Below, one piece after another: positions 8,588 to 16,113 of a DNA stretch of 21,343 bases (within the stretch, counting starts at the first letter, position 1; each line of letters opens with the position of its first letter). The translations under genes and the position numbers were made by a program. The notes under the pieces are model-generated. The model ran no database searches. It saw nothing but the letters and a program-made list of their open reading frames with translations, and was not told the origin of the DNA. This stretch comes from an uncultured Clostridia bacterium (GTDB lineage: Bacteria; Bacillota; Clostridia; TANB77; CAG-508), in assembly GCA_947625075.1 (NCBI GenBank), contig CANQMY010000006.1, forward strand, positions 1 through 21,343, given 5' to 3'.

Positions 8588-8616
8588 ATTATACTACAAT
8601 TTACATAAAAAAGCAA
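8588..8616 (-). promoter_or_regulatory. Candidate promoter for the minus-strand membrane protein
   Basis: Read on the minus strand: TTGCTT (8616-8611), a 17-base spacer, TATAAT (8593-8588). The -10 is a perfect consensus and the -35 keeps only TTG. The transcript would start near 8581, with a leader of about 90 bases that contains a short palindrome, CTAGC-TAT-GCTAG (8541-8553). Confidence 0.5.
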
Positions 8617-8636
8617 TAGGTCTAATGTAATAAGAT

Positions 8637-8664
8637 AAAAACATCAGTTTTTAATGATGTTTTT
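8637..8664. terminator. Hairpin between divergent promoters (terminator-like)
   Basis: AAAAACATCA, loop of 8, TGATGTTTTT: a perfect 10-base stem whose A and T ends make it terminator-like in both directions. It sits between the two divergent -35 boxes (8611-8616 minus, 8666-8671 plus) with no gene ending into it. It may insulate the promoters, be an operator, or be the relic of a lost gene. Confidence 0.55.
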
Positions 8665-8665
8665 C

Positions 8666-8694
8666 TTGAAATTATATAATATTAATGATATATT
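8666..8694 (+). promoter_or_regulatory. Promoter for the phosphoglycerol transferase gene (extended -10)
   Basis: TTGAAA (8666-8671), a 17-base spacer, TATATT (8689-8694), with an extended -10 TGA at 8686-8688. The predicted start is near 8701, giving a leader of about 30 bases that holds the Shine-Dalgarno AAGGAG. Confidence 0.65.
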
Positions 8695-8730
8695 AAAACA
8701 GATATATAAAAGCAATATAAGGAGTAATAA

Positions 8731-10215
8731 ATGAAGAAAAAAATAATATGTATTATAATTGTAATAATAGTTTTACTAGCGTTTGTAGGATTTATTTCAA
8801 TGGATTGGCTTTATAATACTTTTGGACATTTAACAATGGATGAAATTGTATTTCATTTAAAATATCCAATGGATGGTGCAAATACTGATTTAGTGCTTGT
8901 TTATTTAAGGCAAAGTGTTCCAATTATACTTATATCAACTTTAATCGTATCATTTTTATTAATTTATCCTATAGTACATAATATAAAAATAAGAAAAATT
9001 ATAATAAATACAAAAGAAAATAAAAAAGTTAAATTTATTAATCTTGTGCTAGCAATTTCTATTTTTTTAGTTAGTGCTATTAGAATATGCAATATAACTG
9101 ATATAAATGAATATATAAAAAATCAAATAGATACATCAAATTTTATAGAACAAGAATATGTTAATCCAGAGAATGTAAATATTGAGTTTCCGGAAGAAAA
9201 AAGAAATTTAATATATATTTATCTTGAATCAATGGAAAGTACATATTATTCAAAAGAGTCAGGAGGACTTGAAGAAGAAAGTTTAATACCAGAAATAGAA
9301 AAGCTAGCAAAAGAGAACATAAACTTTTCTAATACGGATAAATTAGGAGGTGCTTATTCTTTATTTGGATCAACATGGACTGCAGGAGCTATGACAGCAC
9401 AAACACTTGGAATACCATTAAAAATAAGCGTTGACTTAAATTCATTATCAGATTATCGTGATTTCTTAAAAGGTGGATATGGTATAGGAGAAATATTAGA
9501 AAAAGAAGGATATCATAACTATTTAATGCTTGGTTCAAATGCAATCTTTGGTGGAAGAGAAAAATTATATAAGCAACATGGTAATTATGAAATATGGGAT
9601 TATAATTCAGCATTTGATGAAGGAAAAGTATCAAAATATATTTGGTGGGGATTTGTAGATAATTTATTGTTTGAATTTGCAAAAGAAAAGATAACTAACC
9701 TTGCACATGAAAATAAACCTTTTAATTTCACGATGTTAACAGCTGATACTCATTTTGAAGATGGATATTTATGTCCGGATTGTGGTAACAAGTATGATGA
9801 ACAATATAAAAATGTAATTGCATGTTCAAGTAAAAAAGTTAATGAATTTGTAAATTGGATTAAAAATCAAGATTTTTATGAAAATACAACAATTGTAATT
9901 GTTGGAGACCATTTAACAATGAAAAATAATTTTATAGATATACCAGAAGGAGAAGAATATGATAAAACTGTTGTAAGTATTATCATTAATTCAGCAATTG
10001 ATTCTGATAATACTAAAAACAGAAAATACTGTACAATGGATCTTATGCCTACAACTTTAGGTGCATTAGGAGCTAAAATTGACGGAGATAGATTAGCTCT
10101 TGGTACGAATTTATTTTCAAATGAACAAACTCTTATTGAAAAATATGGATTAGATTATGTAGAACAAGAAATAATGAAAACATCAAAGTTTTATGATAAT
10201 AACATTCTTAAATAG
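8731..10215 (+). CDS. LtaS/MdoB-family phosphoglycerol transferase
   Basis: This is a 494-residue membrane enzyme of the alkaline-phosphatase/sulfatase superfamily. Hydrophobic segments lie at about 4-25, 60-82 and 104-121. The catalytic domain from about 160 onward begins NLIYIYLESMESTYYS, whose Glu is a likely metal ligand. It continues with FSNTDKLGG, GSTWTAGAMTAQTLGIPLK (probable Thr nucleophile), TADTHFEDGY, and VGDHLTM with its terminal Asp-His pair. This pattern is closer to MdoB/OpgB phosphoglycerol transferase than to canonical LtaS. Such enzymes transfer glycerol phosphate from phosphatidylglycerol to a glycan or glycolipid acceptor outside the membrane. In a Firmicute the likely product is a lipoteichoic-acid-like or glycerophosphate-decorated envelope polymer. 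A nearby PlsC/GT8 cassette (12344-16009) could make its acceptor. Confidence 0.85.
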   Translation: MKKKIICIIIVIIVLLAFVGFISMDWLYNTFGHLTMDEIVFHLKYPMDGANTDLVLVYLRQSVPIILISTLIVSFLLIYPIVHNIKIRKIIINTKENKKVKFINLVLAISIFLVSAIRICNITDINEYIKNQIDTSNFIEQEYVNPENVNIEFPEEKRNLIYIYLESMESTYYSKESGGLEEESLIPEIEKLAKENINFSNTDKLGGAYSLFGSTWTAGAMTAQTLGIPLKISVDLNSLSDYRDFLKGGYGIGEILEKEGYHNYLMLGSNAIFGGREKLYKQHGNYEIWDYNSAFDEGKVSKYIWWGFVDNLLFEFAKEKITNLAHENKPFNFTMLTADTHFEDGYLCPDCGNKYDEQYKNVIACSSKKVNEFVNWIKNQDFYENTTIVIVGDHLTMKNNFIDIPEGEEYDKTVVSIIINSAIDSDNTKNRKYCTMDLMPTTLGALGAKIDGDRLALGTNLFSNEQTLIEKYGLDYVEQEIMKTSKFYDNNILK

Positions 10216-10244
10216 TTGTTATTTTACATAAAATCTGATATACT
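10216..10244 (+). promoter_or_regulatory. Promoter for obg (extended -10)
   Basis: TTGTTA (10216-10221), a 17-base spacer, TATACT (10239-10244), preceded by TGA (10236-10238). The extended -10, TGATATACT, is identical to that before the Asp23 gene. The transcript start near 10251 leaves a leader of about 25 bases with AGGAAGGA at 10261-10268. Confidence 0.65.
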
Positions 10245-10275
10245 AAATATTGATAAATTTAGGAAGGATTATAAT

Positions 10276-11559
10276 ATGTTTACAGATTACGTGAAAATAT
10301 ATGTTTCATCAGGAAAAGGTGGAAATGGTGCAATATCTTTTAGAAGAGAAAAATATGTTGCTGCTGGTGGTCCAGATGGAGGAGATGGCGGAAAAGGTGG
10401 CGATGTATATTTTAAAGTAGATCAAAATGCAAACACATTAATTGAATTTAGATTTAAGAAAAAGTTTAAGGCAGAAAATGGAGAAAATGGGGAGTCAGCA
10501 AGAAAATCTGGTAAAAGTGCAGATAATTTATATATTCCAGTTCCAATAGGAACAGTTATAAGAGACGCAAATACTAATGAATTTTTAGCTGATTTATCTG
10601 AACCAAATCAAGAAGCTTTGATATTAAAAGGAGGAAAGGGAGGTCTTGGAAATTCACATTTTTCAACTTCAACAAGACAAGCACCTCGATTTGCTCAAGA
10701 TGGAGAACCAGGAGAAGAAAAAGAACTTATCTTAGAATTAAAACTATTAGCTGATGTTGGACTTTTAGGATTTCCAAACGTAGGAAAATCAACATTTTTA
10801 TCAAAGGTAACTATGGCAAGACCTAAAATAGCTAACTATCATTTTACAACAATTGAACCAAATTTAGGAGTAGTAAAATCAAATTATGGTGACAGTTTTG
10901 TGATAGCTGATATACCAGGAATAATTGAAGGTGCAAGTGAAGGTACAGGACTTGGAATAGATTTTCTTCGTCATATAGAAAGGACAAGACTTTTATTACA
11001 TTTTATTGATGTTTCAGGGGCAGAAGGAAGAAATCCTGTTGAGGATTACAAAATTATAAATAAAGAACTAAAAAGTTATAGTGAAAAGCTTTCAAAAAGA
11101 ATGCAAATTATAGTTGCAAATAAAATTGATTGCATGGTTAATGAAGAATCTTATTTAGAGTTAGAAAAAATTGCTAGAAAGAATAATCAAAAGATTTTTA
11201 AAATCTCTGCATATACAGGTGAAGGGATAGAAGAACTTATGAAATATGTATCTGAAACTTTAAAGAAACTTCCAAAAGAAAATTTGATTGAAATAAATGA
11301 AAATAAAGATACAAAATTATATACATTAGAAAACGATAAAGAAGATTTTACTATTGTAAAAGAAAAAAATAAATTTATAGTTAATGGTGAAATTATTGAT
11401 AGAATAATTAGAAAAGTAAATATTACTGATTATGAATCTTTATTTTATCTTCACAAAAAATTAGATGAAGTAGGTTTAAATAAAAAATTAAAAAGTATGG
11501 GAATAAAAGAAGGAGATATTGTAAAAATAGGTACTTATGAAATGGAATGGGAAGATTAG
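10276..11559 (+). CDS. obg: GTPase Obg (ribosome assembly)
   Basis: Obg is an essential GTPase that binds the 50S subunit late in assembly and links to stringent and stress responses. The start is ATG 10276 (MFTDYVKIYVSSGKGGNG), with AGGAAGGA upstream; the 20 in-frame codons before it follow no Shine-Dalgarno and contain the promoter. The 427-residue product is normal in length. It has the Gly-rich Obg fold (about 1-158), the G domain with G1 GFPNVGKST (about 166-174), G3 DIPG, G4 NKID and G5 SAYTGEG, and a C-terminal OCT domain (about 350-427). It lacks its frequent neighbours rplU and rpmA here. A terminator at 11608 ends the unit. Confidence 0.97.
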   Translation: MFTDYVKIYVSSGKGGNGAISFRREKYVAAGGPDGGDGGKGGDVYFKVDQNANTLIEFRFKKKFKAENGENGESARKSGKSADNLYIPVPIGTVIRDANTNEFLADLSEPNQEALILKGGKGGLGNSHFSTSTRQAPRFAQDGEPGEEKELILELKLLADVGLLGFPNVGKSTFLSKVTMARPKIANYHFTTIEPNLGVVKSNYGDSFVIADIPGIIEGASEGTGLGIDFLRHIERTRLLLHFIDVSGAEGRNPVEDYKIINKELKSYSEKLSKRMQIIVANKIDCMVNEESYLELEKIARKNNQKIFKISAYTGEGIEELMKYVSETLKKLPKENLIEINENKDTKLYTLENDKEDFTIVKEKNKFIVNGEIIDRIIRKVNITDYESLFYLHKKLDEVGLNKKLKSMGIKEGDIVKIGTYEMEWED

Positions 11560-11607
11560 ATTTTCTTTATATCTTTTTTAAAATAATACAATTAAAGTTA
11601 ATAATAG

Positions 11608-11643
11608 AAAACGGCAAAAAGCATAAATTTTTTGTCGTTTTTT
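11608..11643 (+). terminator. Intrinsic terminator after obg
   Basis: AAAACGGCAAAAA pairs with TTTTTGTCGTTTT across an 8-base loop (11621-11628), with one G-T pair, and ends in a T-run. It lies about 50 bases beyond the obg stop. Confidence 0.8.
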
Positions 11644-11656
11644 ATTGATTTTTTAG

Positions 11657-11690
11657 TACAGTTGTATTAAAATGTTATTTAGTTTAAAAT
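11657..11690 (+). promoter_or_regulatory. Candidate promoter and operator for the TetR-led cassette
   Basis: TTGTAT (11662-11667), a 17-base spacer and TAAAAT (11685-11690) give a start near 11697, just before AAAGGAAAG and the TetR ATG. The short dyad TACA-GT-TGTA (11657-11666) overlaps the -35, where a repressor would block polymerase. Autoregulation by the TetR protein is an inference from family habit; the dyad is short. Confidence 0.4.
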
Positions 11691-11712
11691 AATAAGAAAG
11701 GAAAGTCTTAAA

Positions 11713-12336
11713 ATGCGCTTAATACCACGTAAAAACAAGAATACTGCAATAAAAGAAAATAAGAAAAAAGTTAAAGATAACATAAAAAATGCAACTGTAG
11801 AATTATTAGCTGAAAAAGGTTATGCATCAATATCAATTAGAGACATTGCAAAAAGAGCAGATGTAGCGCTAGGGCAAATTACTTATTATTATAAAACAAA
11901 AGATACTCTTATATTAGAAGTAATAAATGAGATAGTAGAGAAATTTATCATAGAAATAGAAAAAATTGCAAATACATCAAAAAATAAAAGAGAAGATTTA
12001 AAAAAGTATCTTGATGAAATAATAAATAAAGAATATAAAACAACAAGGATAATTATAGATATAATCTCACAATCGCTATATAATAATATATTAAGTATAA
12101 AAGCAAATGAAATGCTTAGTGAAATATTTAATATTTTTATAAATGTAATAGTTGAAGAGAATGGTGAAGAAATAGAAGAAGCAAAAGCAAAAGCTAAAAT
12201 TTACATAAATTACTTTTTAGGAGAAATGATTAGAAAAAATATCGAACAAAAAGCAATATATAATGAAAAGTATGCATTTAATGAAATTAAAAGTAATAAA
12301 ATAAAACCAAAGAGTTTATCAGCTGAAATTGCATAA
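11713..12336 (+). CDS. TetR/AcrR-family transcriptional regulator
   Basis: This 207-residue regulator has a basic N-terminus and a TetR DNA-binding domain at about 20-66. Its helix-turn-helix is SIRDIAKRADVALGQITYYYKTKDTL, a very typical string for the family. The rest is an all-helical ligand and dimer domain with no recognisable ligand signature. It is the first gene of a tight + strand series (TetR, PlsC-like, GT8, GT8, PlsC-like) with its own promoter, so it probably represses this operon in response to a lipid, envelope or small-molecule cue. That role is inferred from position. The ATG is supported by AAAGGAAAG nine bases upstream. Confidence 0.92.
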   Translation: MRLIPRKNKNTAIKENKKKVKDNIKNATVELLAEKGYASISIRDIAKRADVALGQITYYYKTKDTLILEVINEIVEKFIIEIEKIANTSKNKREDLKKYLDEIINKEYKTTRIIIDIISQSLYNNILSIKANEMLSEIFNIFINVIVEENGEEIEEAKAKAKIYINYFLGEMIRKNIEQKAIYNEKYAFNEIKSNKIKPKSLSAEIA

Positions 12337-12343
12337 AGTCTAA

Positions 12344-13153
12344 ATGAAAGAAATTAAAGATATGATTAAAGAAAAAAATGTAATATATTATAAAGATGAG
12401 TTAAATGATGATTTTGCAAAAGGAAATATAGAAACTGTAAAAATAGATGAAAACTACAAATATATTAGAAAAAATCCTTTCTGGAATATATGTGCTTTTA
12501 TATTATATAGAATAGTTGCTACACCATTAGCATTTATATATGCAAAGTTAAAATTTAATATGAAAATAGTAAATAAAGAAATTTTAAAAGAAGTAAAAAA
12601 TAAAGGGTATTTTATATATATAAATCATACACAAGAAATTCTAGATACTCTGTTGCCAACAATTATAGGATTTCCAAAAAGAGCTTATATAATAACACAT
12701 CCAAATAATGTTTCGATAAAAGGATTAAAAATAGCGAATAAAATGTTGGGAGCTTTGCCACTTCCTGGAGATTTAAAAAGTAGTGAAAATTTCTTAAATG
12801 CAATAAAAAACAAAATTGAAAATAAAAATTTAATTGCAATTTATCCTGAAGCACATGTTTGGCCATATTATACAAAAATCAGAAATTTTAATGAAGTGTC
12901 TTTTAGATACCCTGTAAAATTAAATGCTCCAGTAATTTCTGTAACAATTACATATAAAAAAGGCAAAAGAAAAACTCCAAATATTGTAGCTTTTGTAGAT
13001 GGTCCTTTTTATTCAAATGAAAGTAAGAATGTAAAAGAAGCAGAAAAAGATTTAAGAGATAATGTTTATAATACAATGGTAGAAAGAAGTAAAAATAGCA
13101 ATATTGAATATATTAAATATTTAAAAGTAACTAAAGGGGATAAAAATGATTAA
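12344..13153 (+). CDS. Lysophospholipid acyltransferase-like protein (PlsC family)
   Basis: The 269-residue protein belongs to the PlsC-type acyltransferases, which acylate glycerol-phosphate lipids at the inner membrane face. A hydrophobic stretch lies at about 45-62. The active-site block reads NHTQEILD (94-101). His95 and Asp101 are separated by five residues rather than the usual four, a variant I recall in a Firmicute subfamily with the same later block IYPEAHVWPYYTKIR (about 166-180). VDGPFY near 225 also fits. The acceptor may be a lysolipid or glycolipid. ATG 12344 lies 7 bases past the TetR stop with no clear Shine-Dalgarno, so it may depend on coupling; ATG 12362 is an alternative. 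Its last 8 bases overlap the next gene. Confidence 0.8.
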   Translation: MKEIKDMIKEKNVIYYKDELNDDFAKGNIETVKIDENYKYIRKNPFWNICAFILYRIVATPLAFIYAKLKFNMKIVNKEILKEVKNKGYFIYINHTQEILDTLLPTIIGFPKRAYIITHPNNVSIKGLKIANKMLGALPLPGDLKSSENFLNAIKNKIENKNLIAIYPEAHVWPYYTKIRNFNEVSFRYPVKLNAPVISVTITYKKGKRKTPNIVAFVDGPFYSNESKNVKEAEKDLRDNVYNTMVERSKNSNIEYIKYLKVTKGDKND

Positions 13154-13970
13154 TTTAATGTTTTGCGGAAATAGCAAAGTATTTGATGGAATGATAATAA
13201 GTCTTTTATCTATAGTAAAATATACAAAAGAAGCTTTAAATGTTTTTATATTGACAATGGATTTAAGTAGTATTAATGAAAATTATACACCAGTAGATAA
13301 GGAACATGTAAAAGTTTTAGAAAAGATTATAAAAGAAAAAAATGAGAATAGTAAAATTACATTAATAGATACAACAGATCTGATAAAAGAAGAAATAATT
13401 AATTCAGTAAACAAAAAAACACATTATACTCCATATATTTTTATTAGACTATTTAGTGATAAAATAAAAAAACTGCCAGATAAGATTTTATATCTAGACT
13501 GTGATATAGTTTGCTATAAAGATATAAAAGAAATTTTTGATATAAATATAGAGGATTATGACATAGGAGTTGTAAGAGATTATATTGGAAGGAAAGTAAT
13601 AAATAGAAAATATATAAATTCAGGAGTACTTTTAATTAATTTAAAAAAAGTAAGAGAAGATGGAAGTTTTGAAAAGGCAAGAAATATAGCAAAAAATAGA
13701 GTTATGGCAATGCCAGATCAAACAGCAATATATAAAGCATGTACTAAAAAACTTTATTTACCAGATAAATATAATGAACAAAAAGAAAGAAAAGATGATA
13801 CAGTAATTAGGCATTTTAGTATGACAATAAAACTTTTACCTTATTTTAGATTAGTAAACATAAAACCATGGAACATAGATAGAATGCATAATGAATATAA
13901 AATATATGATTACGATGATATTTTAAAAAAATATTTAGAAATAAAAAACAAAGAAAAAGAAGTAATATGA
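13146..13970 (+). CDS. Glycosyltransferase family 8 protein (first of two)
   Basis: This is a retaining GT-A glycosyltransferase of family GT8, 274 residues. The nucleotide-sugar/Mn2+ motif is DCD (118-120) within ILYLDCDIV. Also typical are YINSGVLLINL, PDQTAIYKAC and a late RHFS/KPW metal-binding and acceptor region. GT8 enzymes transfer Glc or Gal from UDP-sugars. The acceptor cannot be read from sequence; neighbouring acyltransferases suggest a lipid or lipid-linked acceptor. The ATG overlaps the preceding acyltransferase by 8 bases, with AAAGGGG upstream, so the two are co-translated. It ends with the only TGA stop used by an intact gene in the window, which shows that TGA is not reassigned here. 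Confidence 0.88.
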   Translation: MINLMFCGNSKVFDGMIISLLSIVKYTKEALNVFILTMDLSSINENYTPVDKEHVKVLEKIIKEKNENSKITLIDTTDLIKEEIINSVNKKTHYTPYIFIRLFSDKIKKLPDKILYLDCDIVCYKDIKEIFDINIEDYDIGVVRDYIGRKVINRKYINSGVLLINLKKVREDGSFEKARNIAKNRVMAMPDQTAIYKACTKKLYLPDKYNEQKERKDDTVIRHFSMTIKLLPYFRLVNIKPWNIDRMHNEYKIYDYDDILKKYLEIKNKEKEVI

Positions 13971-13991
13971 AAATAATAGGGATGTAGAAAT

Positions 13992-15086
13992 ATGAAAAAA
14001 TTAAAAAATTATAAGAAAAAATTAATTAAAGAAATAGTAGGATTTGTACAAAAGGGAAAAGATATGATGCCAAAGATGGAGGGAATTATGAAAAAAATGA
14101 AACAAGAGATACCAATTTTCTTTTCAACAGATGACAATTATATACCATGTTTATCTGTTGCAATACATTCATTAAAAGAAAATTCAAGTAACGAAAACAA
14201 CTATAGAATTATAATATTACATACTGGAATGAGTTTAAGAGGAAAAGCAGAAGTAAAAAAATTAGAAGATGAAAATGTAAAAATTAGTTTTCAAAATATT
14301 AGTCACATAACAACAAAACTTAGTAAAGAACTAGCACTAAGGTTGAGAGATTATTATTCAGAAACGATTTATTATAGAATGTTTATACCATCAATGTTTC
14401 CAGAATATGAAAAAGCAATATATTTAGATGCAGATATTGTACTTCAAGATGATGTTGCAAAATTATATGATTTAGATTTAGGTGATAATCTAATTGCTGG
14501 TGTGACAGATATGGTAATAAATTCGAGCAAAGAATTTAAAGATTATTCTAAATATGGTCTTGGAATAGAACCAGAAAAATATTTTAATTCTGGTGTTTTA
14601 GTTATGAATTTAAGAGAAATGAGAAAAGCAAAAATAGAAGAAAAATTTTTATATAGATTATTAAATTATAATCTAGATACAGCAGCTCCTGACCAAGATT
14701 ATTTAAATACACTTTGCAAAGACAGAGTATTGTACTTACCAGAAACATGGAATAAAATGCCTGACTTTGGAAAAAAATATAATGTTAATGAACTACATTT
14801 AATACATTACAATATGTATAGAAAACCATGGCATTATAGTGATGTTCCATATAGTGAAGTATTTTGGAACTATGCTAAAGAAACAAAATATTATGATGAG
14901 TTAAAAGAAACATTAACAAATTATCCAGAAGAAGCTAAAAAACAAGATTTAGTTGCAGGTGAAAAATTAGTAGAATATACAAAACAAATTGTAAAACAAG
15001 AATTTAAATTTGCAGATATAGAAGATGATTTAGAAGATGATGATGAATCTCAAGACACAATGGTAGAAACTAATGAACTTGTTTAA
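13992..15086 (+). CDS. Glycosyltransferase family 8 protein (second of two), charged ends
   Basis: A 364-residue GT8 enzyme paralogous to its neighbour. The first 35 residues are Lys/Met-rich and amphipathic, plausible for membrane-surface binding. The GT-A domain starts at about 37 (IPIFFSTDDNYIPCLSVAIHSL). The DxD motif is DAD (146-148) in IYLDADIV, followed by YFNSGVLVMNL, PDQDYLN and HYNMYRKPWHY, the C-terminal His/Trp block of GT8. The last 25 residues are strongly acidic (EDDLEDDDESQ). Basic head plus acidic tail is unusual for GT8 and may mediate membrane or partner contacts. ATG 13992 has AGGGATG upstream; internal ATGs at 14064 and 14088 would remove the basic head. Confidence 0.88.
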   Translation: MKKLKNYKKKLIKEIVGFVQKGKDMMPKMEGIMKKMKQEIPIFFSTDDNYIPCLSVAIHSLKENSSNENNYRIIILHTGMSLRGKAEVKKLEDENVKISFQNISHITTKLSKELALRLRDYYSETIYYRMFIPSMFPEYEKAIYLDADIVLQDDVAKLYDLDLGDNLIAGVTDMVINSSKEFKDYSKYGLGIEPEKYFNSGVLVMNLREMRKAKIEEKFLYRLLNYNLDTAAPDQDYLNTLCKDRVLYLPETWNKMPDFGKKYNVNELHLIHYNMYRKPWHYSDVPYSEVFWNYAKETKYYDELKETLTNYPEEAKKQDLVAGEKLVEYTKQIVKQEFKFADIEDDLEDDDESQDTMVETNELV

Positions 15087-15115
15087 TTCTATTGACATAT
15101 ATAAAGGAGTAAAAA

Positions 15116-16009
15116 ATGGATAAGGATGAAAATAGATTAGCTACTATAGAAAATATAAAAAAATGCCTTAGAGAAAATAATCTTAATTCTAAAGTAGAAA
15201 TTGGCGATCCTAATATTGATGAAGATGTGCTAAAAGAAAAAATTGATAAATTTGATATTTTTAAAAAGAACCCTATTAATAAAATTAAAAATAAAATAGT
15301 TAGAAAAATTGTAAATAATTTTATTGAAGAATTTAATGGAGAAACTGAAATTATTGGTTTAGAAAATATTGAAAATATTAATACAGGAGCGATAATAACA
15401 TCTAATCATTTTAGTCCAAAAGATAGTACACCAATTATGTATGCATTGAAAAAAGTTGGATTATTTAAGAAACTTAATATAGTTATAGATGATAATAATT
15501 TAGCAATGGATGGATTATTTGGATTTATAATGAATTATTTTAATACAATTCCAATAAATTCAGATAAAGAATATAATGAAAAAAAATTTATGCCTGCAAT
15601 AGAAAAATTATTAAAAAATAAAAAGCTAATATTAATATATCCGGAAGAAGAAATGTGGTTTAATTATAGAAAAGTAAGAAATTTAAAACCAGGAGCATAT
15701 CATTTGGCAGCAAAATTTAATGTTCCAATAATTCCTTGTTTTGTTGAAATGAGAGAAAAAGATGGAGAATATGAAGAGAATGGATTTAATAAATTAAAAT
15801 TTATACTTCATATTATGCCTGTTATTTATCCAGATAAAAGTAAATCATTAAAAGAAAACAAAAAAATGATGCATGACATGGATTATAATTTAAAGAAAAA
15901 AGCTTATAAGCAAGCTTATGGAAAAGAAATGAATTATGAATTTTCTAATGAAGATATAGCTGGATATAGTGAAGTTTCAAATGAAGAAAATTTAATAAAA
16001 GTAAAATAA
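15116..16009 (+). CDS. 1-acyl-glycerol-3-phosphate acyltransferase-like protein (PlsC family)
   Basis: A 297-residue acyltransferase with the canonical HX4D motif, NHFSPKD (His98-Asp103), then YPEEEMWFNYRKVRNLKPGAYHLA, the second acyltransferase block, and PIIPCFVEM. About 80 N-terminal residues precede the catalytic domain, including a charged stretch resembling no known domain to me. It differs from the cassette's first acyltransferase by having the normal HX4D spacing, so the two probably act on different acceptors or positions. AAAGGAG precedes the ATG. It is the last gene of the TetR-led cassette; a promoter for the next operon follows. No terminator is evident after it. Confidence 0.87.
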   Translation: MDKDENRLATIENIKKCLRENNLNSKVEIGDPNIDEDVLKEKIDKFDIFKKNPINKIKNKIVRKIVNNFIEEFNGETEIIGLENIENINTGAIITSNHFSPKDSTPIMYALKKVGLFKKLNIVIDDNNLAMDGLFGFIMNYFNTIPINSDKEYNEKKFMPAIEKLLKNKKLILIYPEEEMWFNYRKVRNLKPGAYHLAAKFNVPIIPCFVEMREKDGEYEENGFNKLKFILHIMPVIYPDKSKSLKENKKMMHDMDYNLKKKAYKQAYGKEMNYEFSNEDIAGYSEVSNEENLIKVK

Positions 16010-16051
16010 ATTTATACTTGAAACATGAAAATATCAATTTATGAAAAAAGC

Positions 16052-16080
16052 TTGTAAAAATATGTATATATTGATATACT
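16052..16080 (+). promoter_or_regulatory. Promoter for the Asp23-nusB-xse-fhs operon (extended -10)
   Basis: TTGTAA (16052-16057), a 17-base spacer, TATACT (16075-16080), with the extended -10 TGA (16072-16074). The predicted start is near 16087. The strong Shine-Dalgarno AAAGGAGG lies just before ATG 16114. Confidence 0.65.
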
Positions 16081-16090
16081 TAGAATATCA
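16072..16090 (+). repeat. Dyad overlapping the -10 of the Asp23 promoter
   Basis: TGATAT-N7-ATATCA covers the -10 and the start point. A third copy of the half-site lies at 16031-16036 (ATATCA, part of ATATCAAT, which pairs with ATTGATAT at 16070-16077). Three half-sites around one promoter are suggestive of an operator. The short, AT-only sequence makes chance possible. Confidence 0.35.
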
Positions 16091-16113
16091 TAAACTATTA
16101 AAGGAGGTTTATT

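Noticed and set aside
13968..13970. TGA read as Trp
   Set aside because: TGA ends the first GT8 gene just before the next gene's start, and TGG is used for Trp throughout.
15092..15097. Perfect TTGACA before the second PlsC-like gene as a promoter
   Set aside because: The matching -10 position would fall on the start codon and has no suitable sequence, so it is probably chance.
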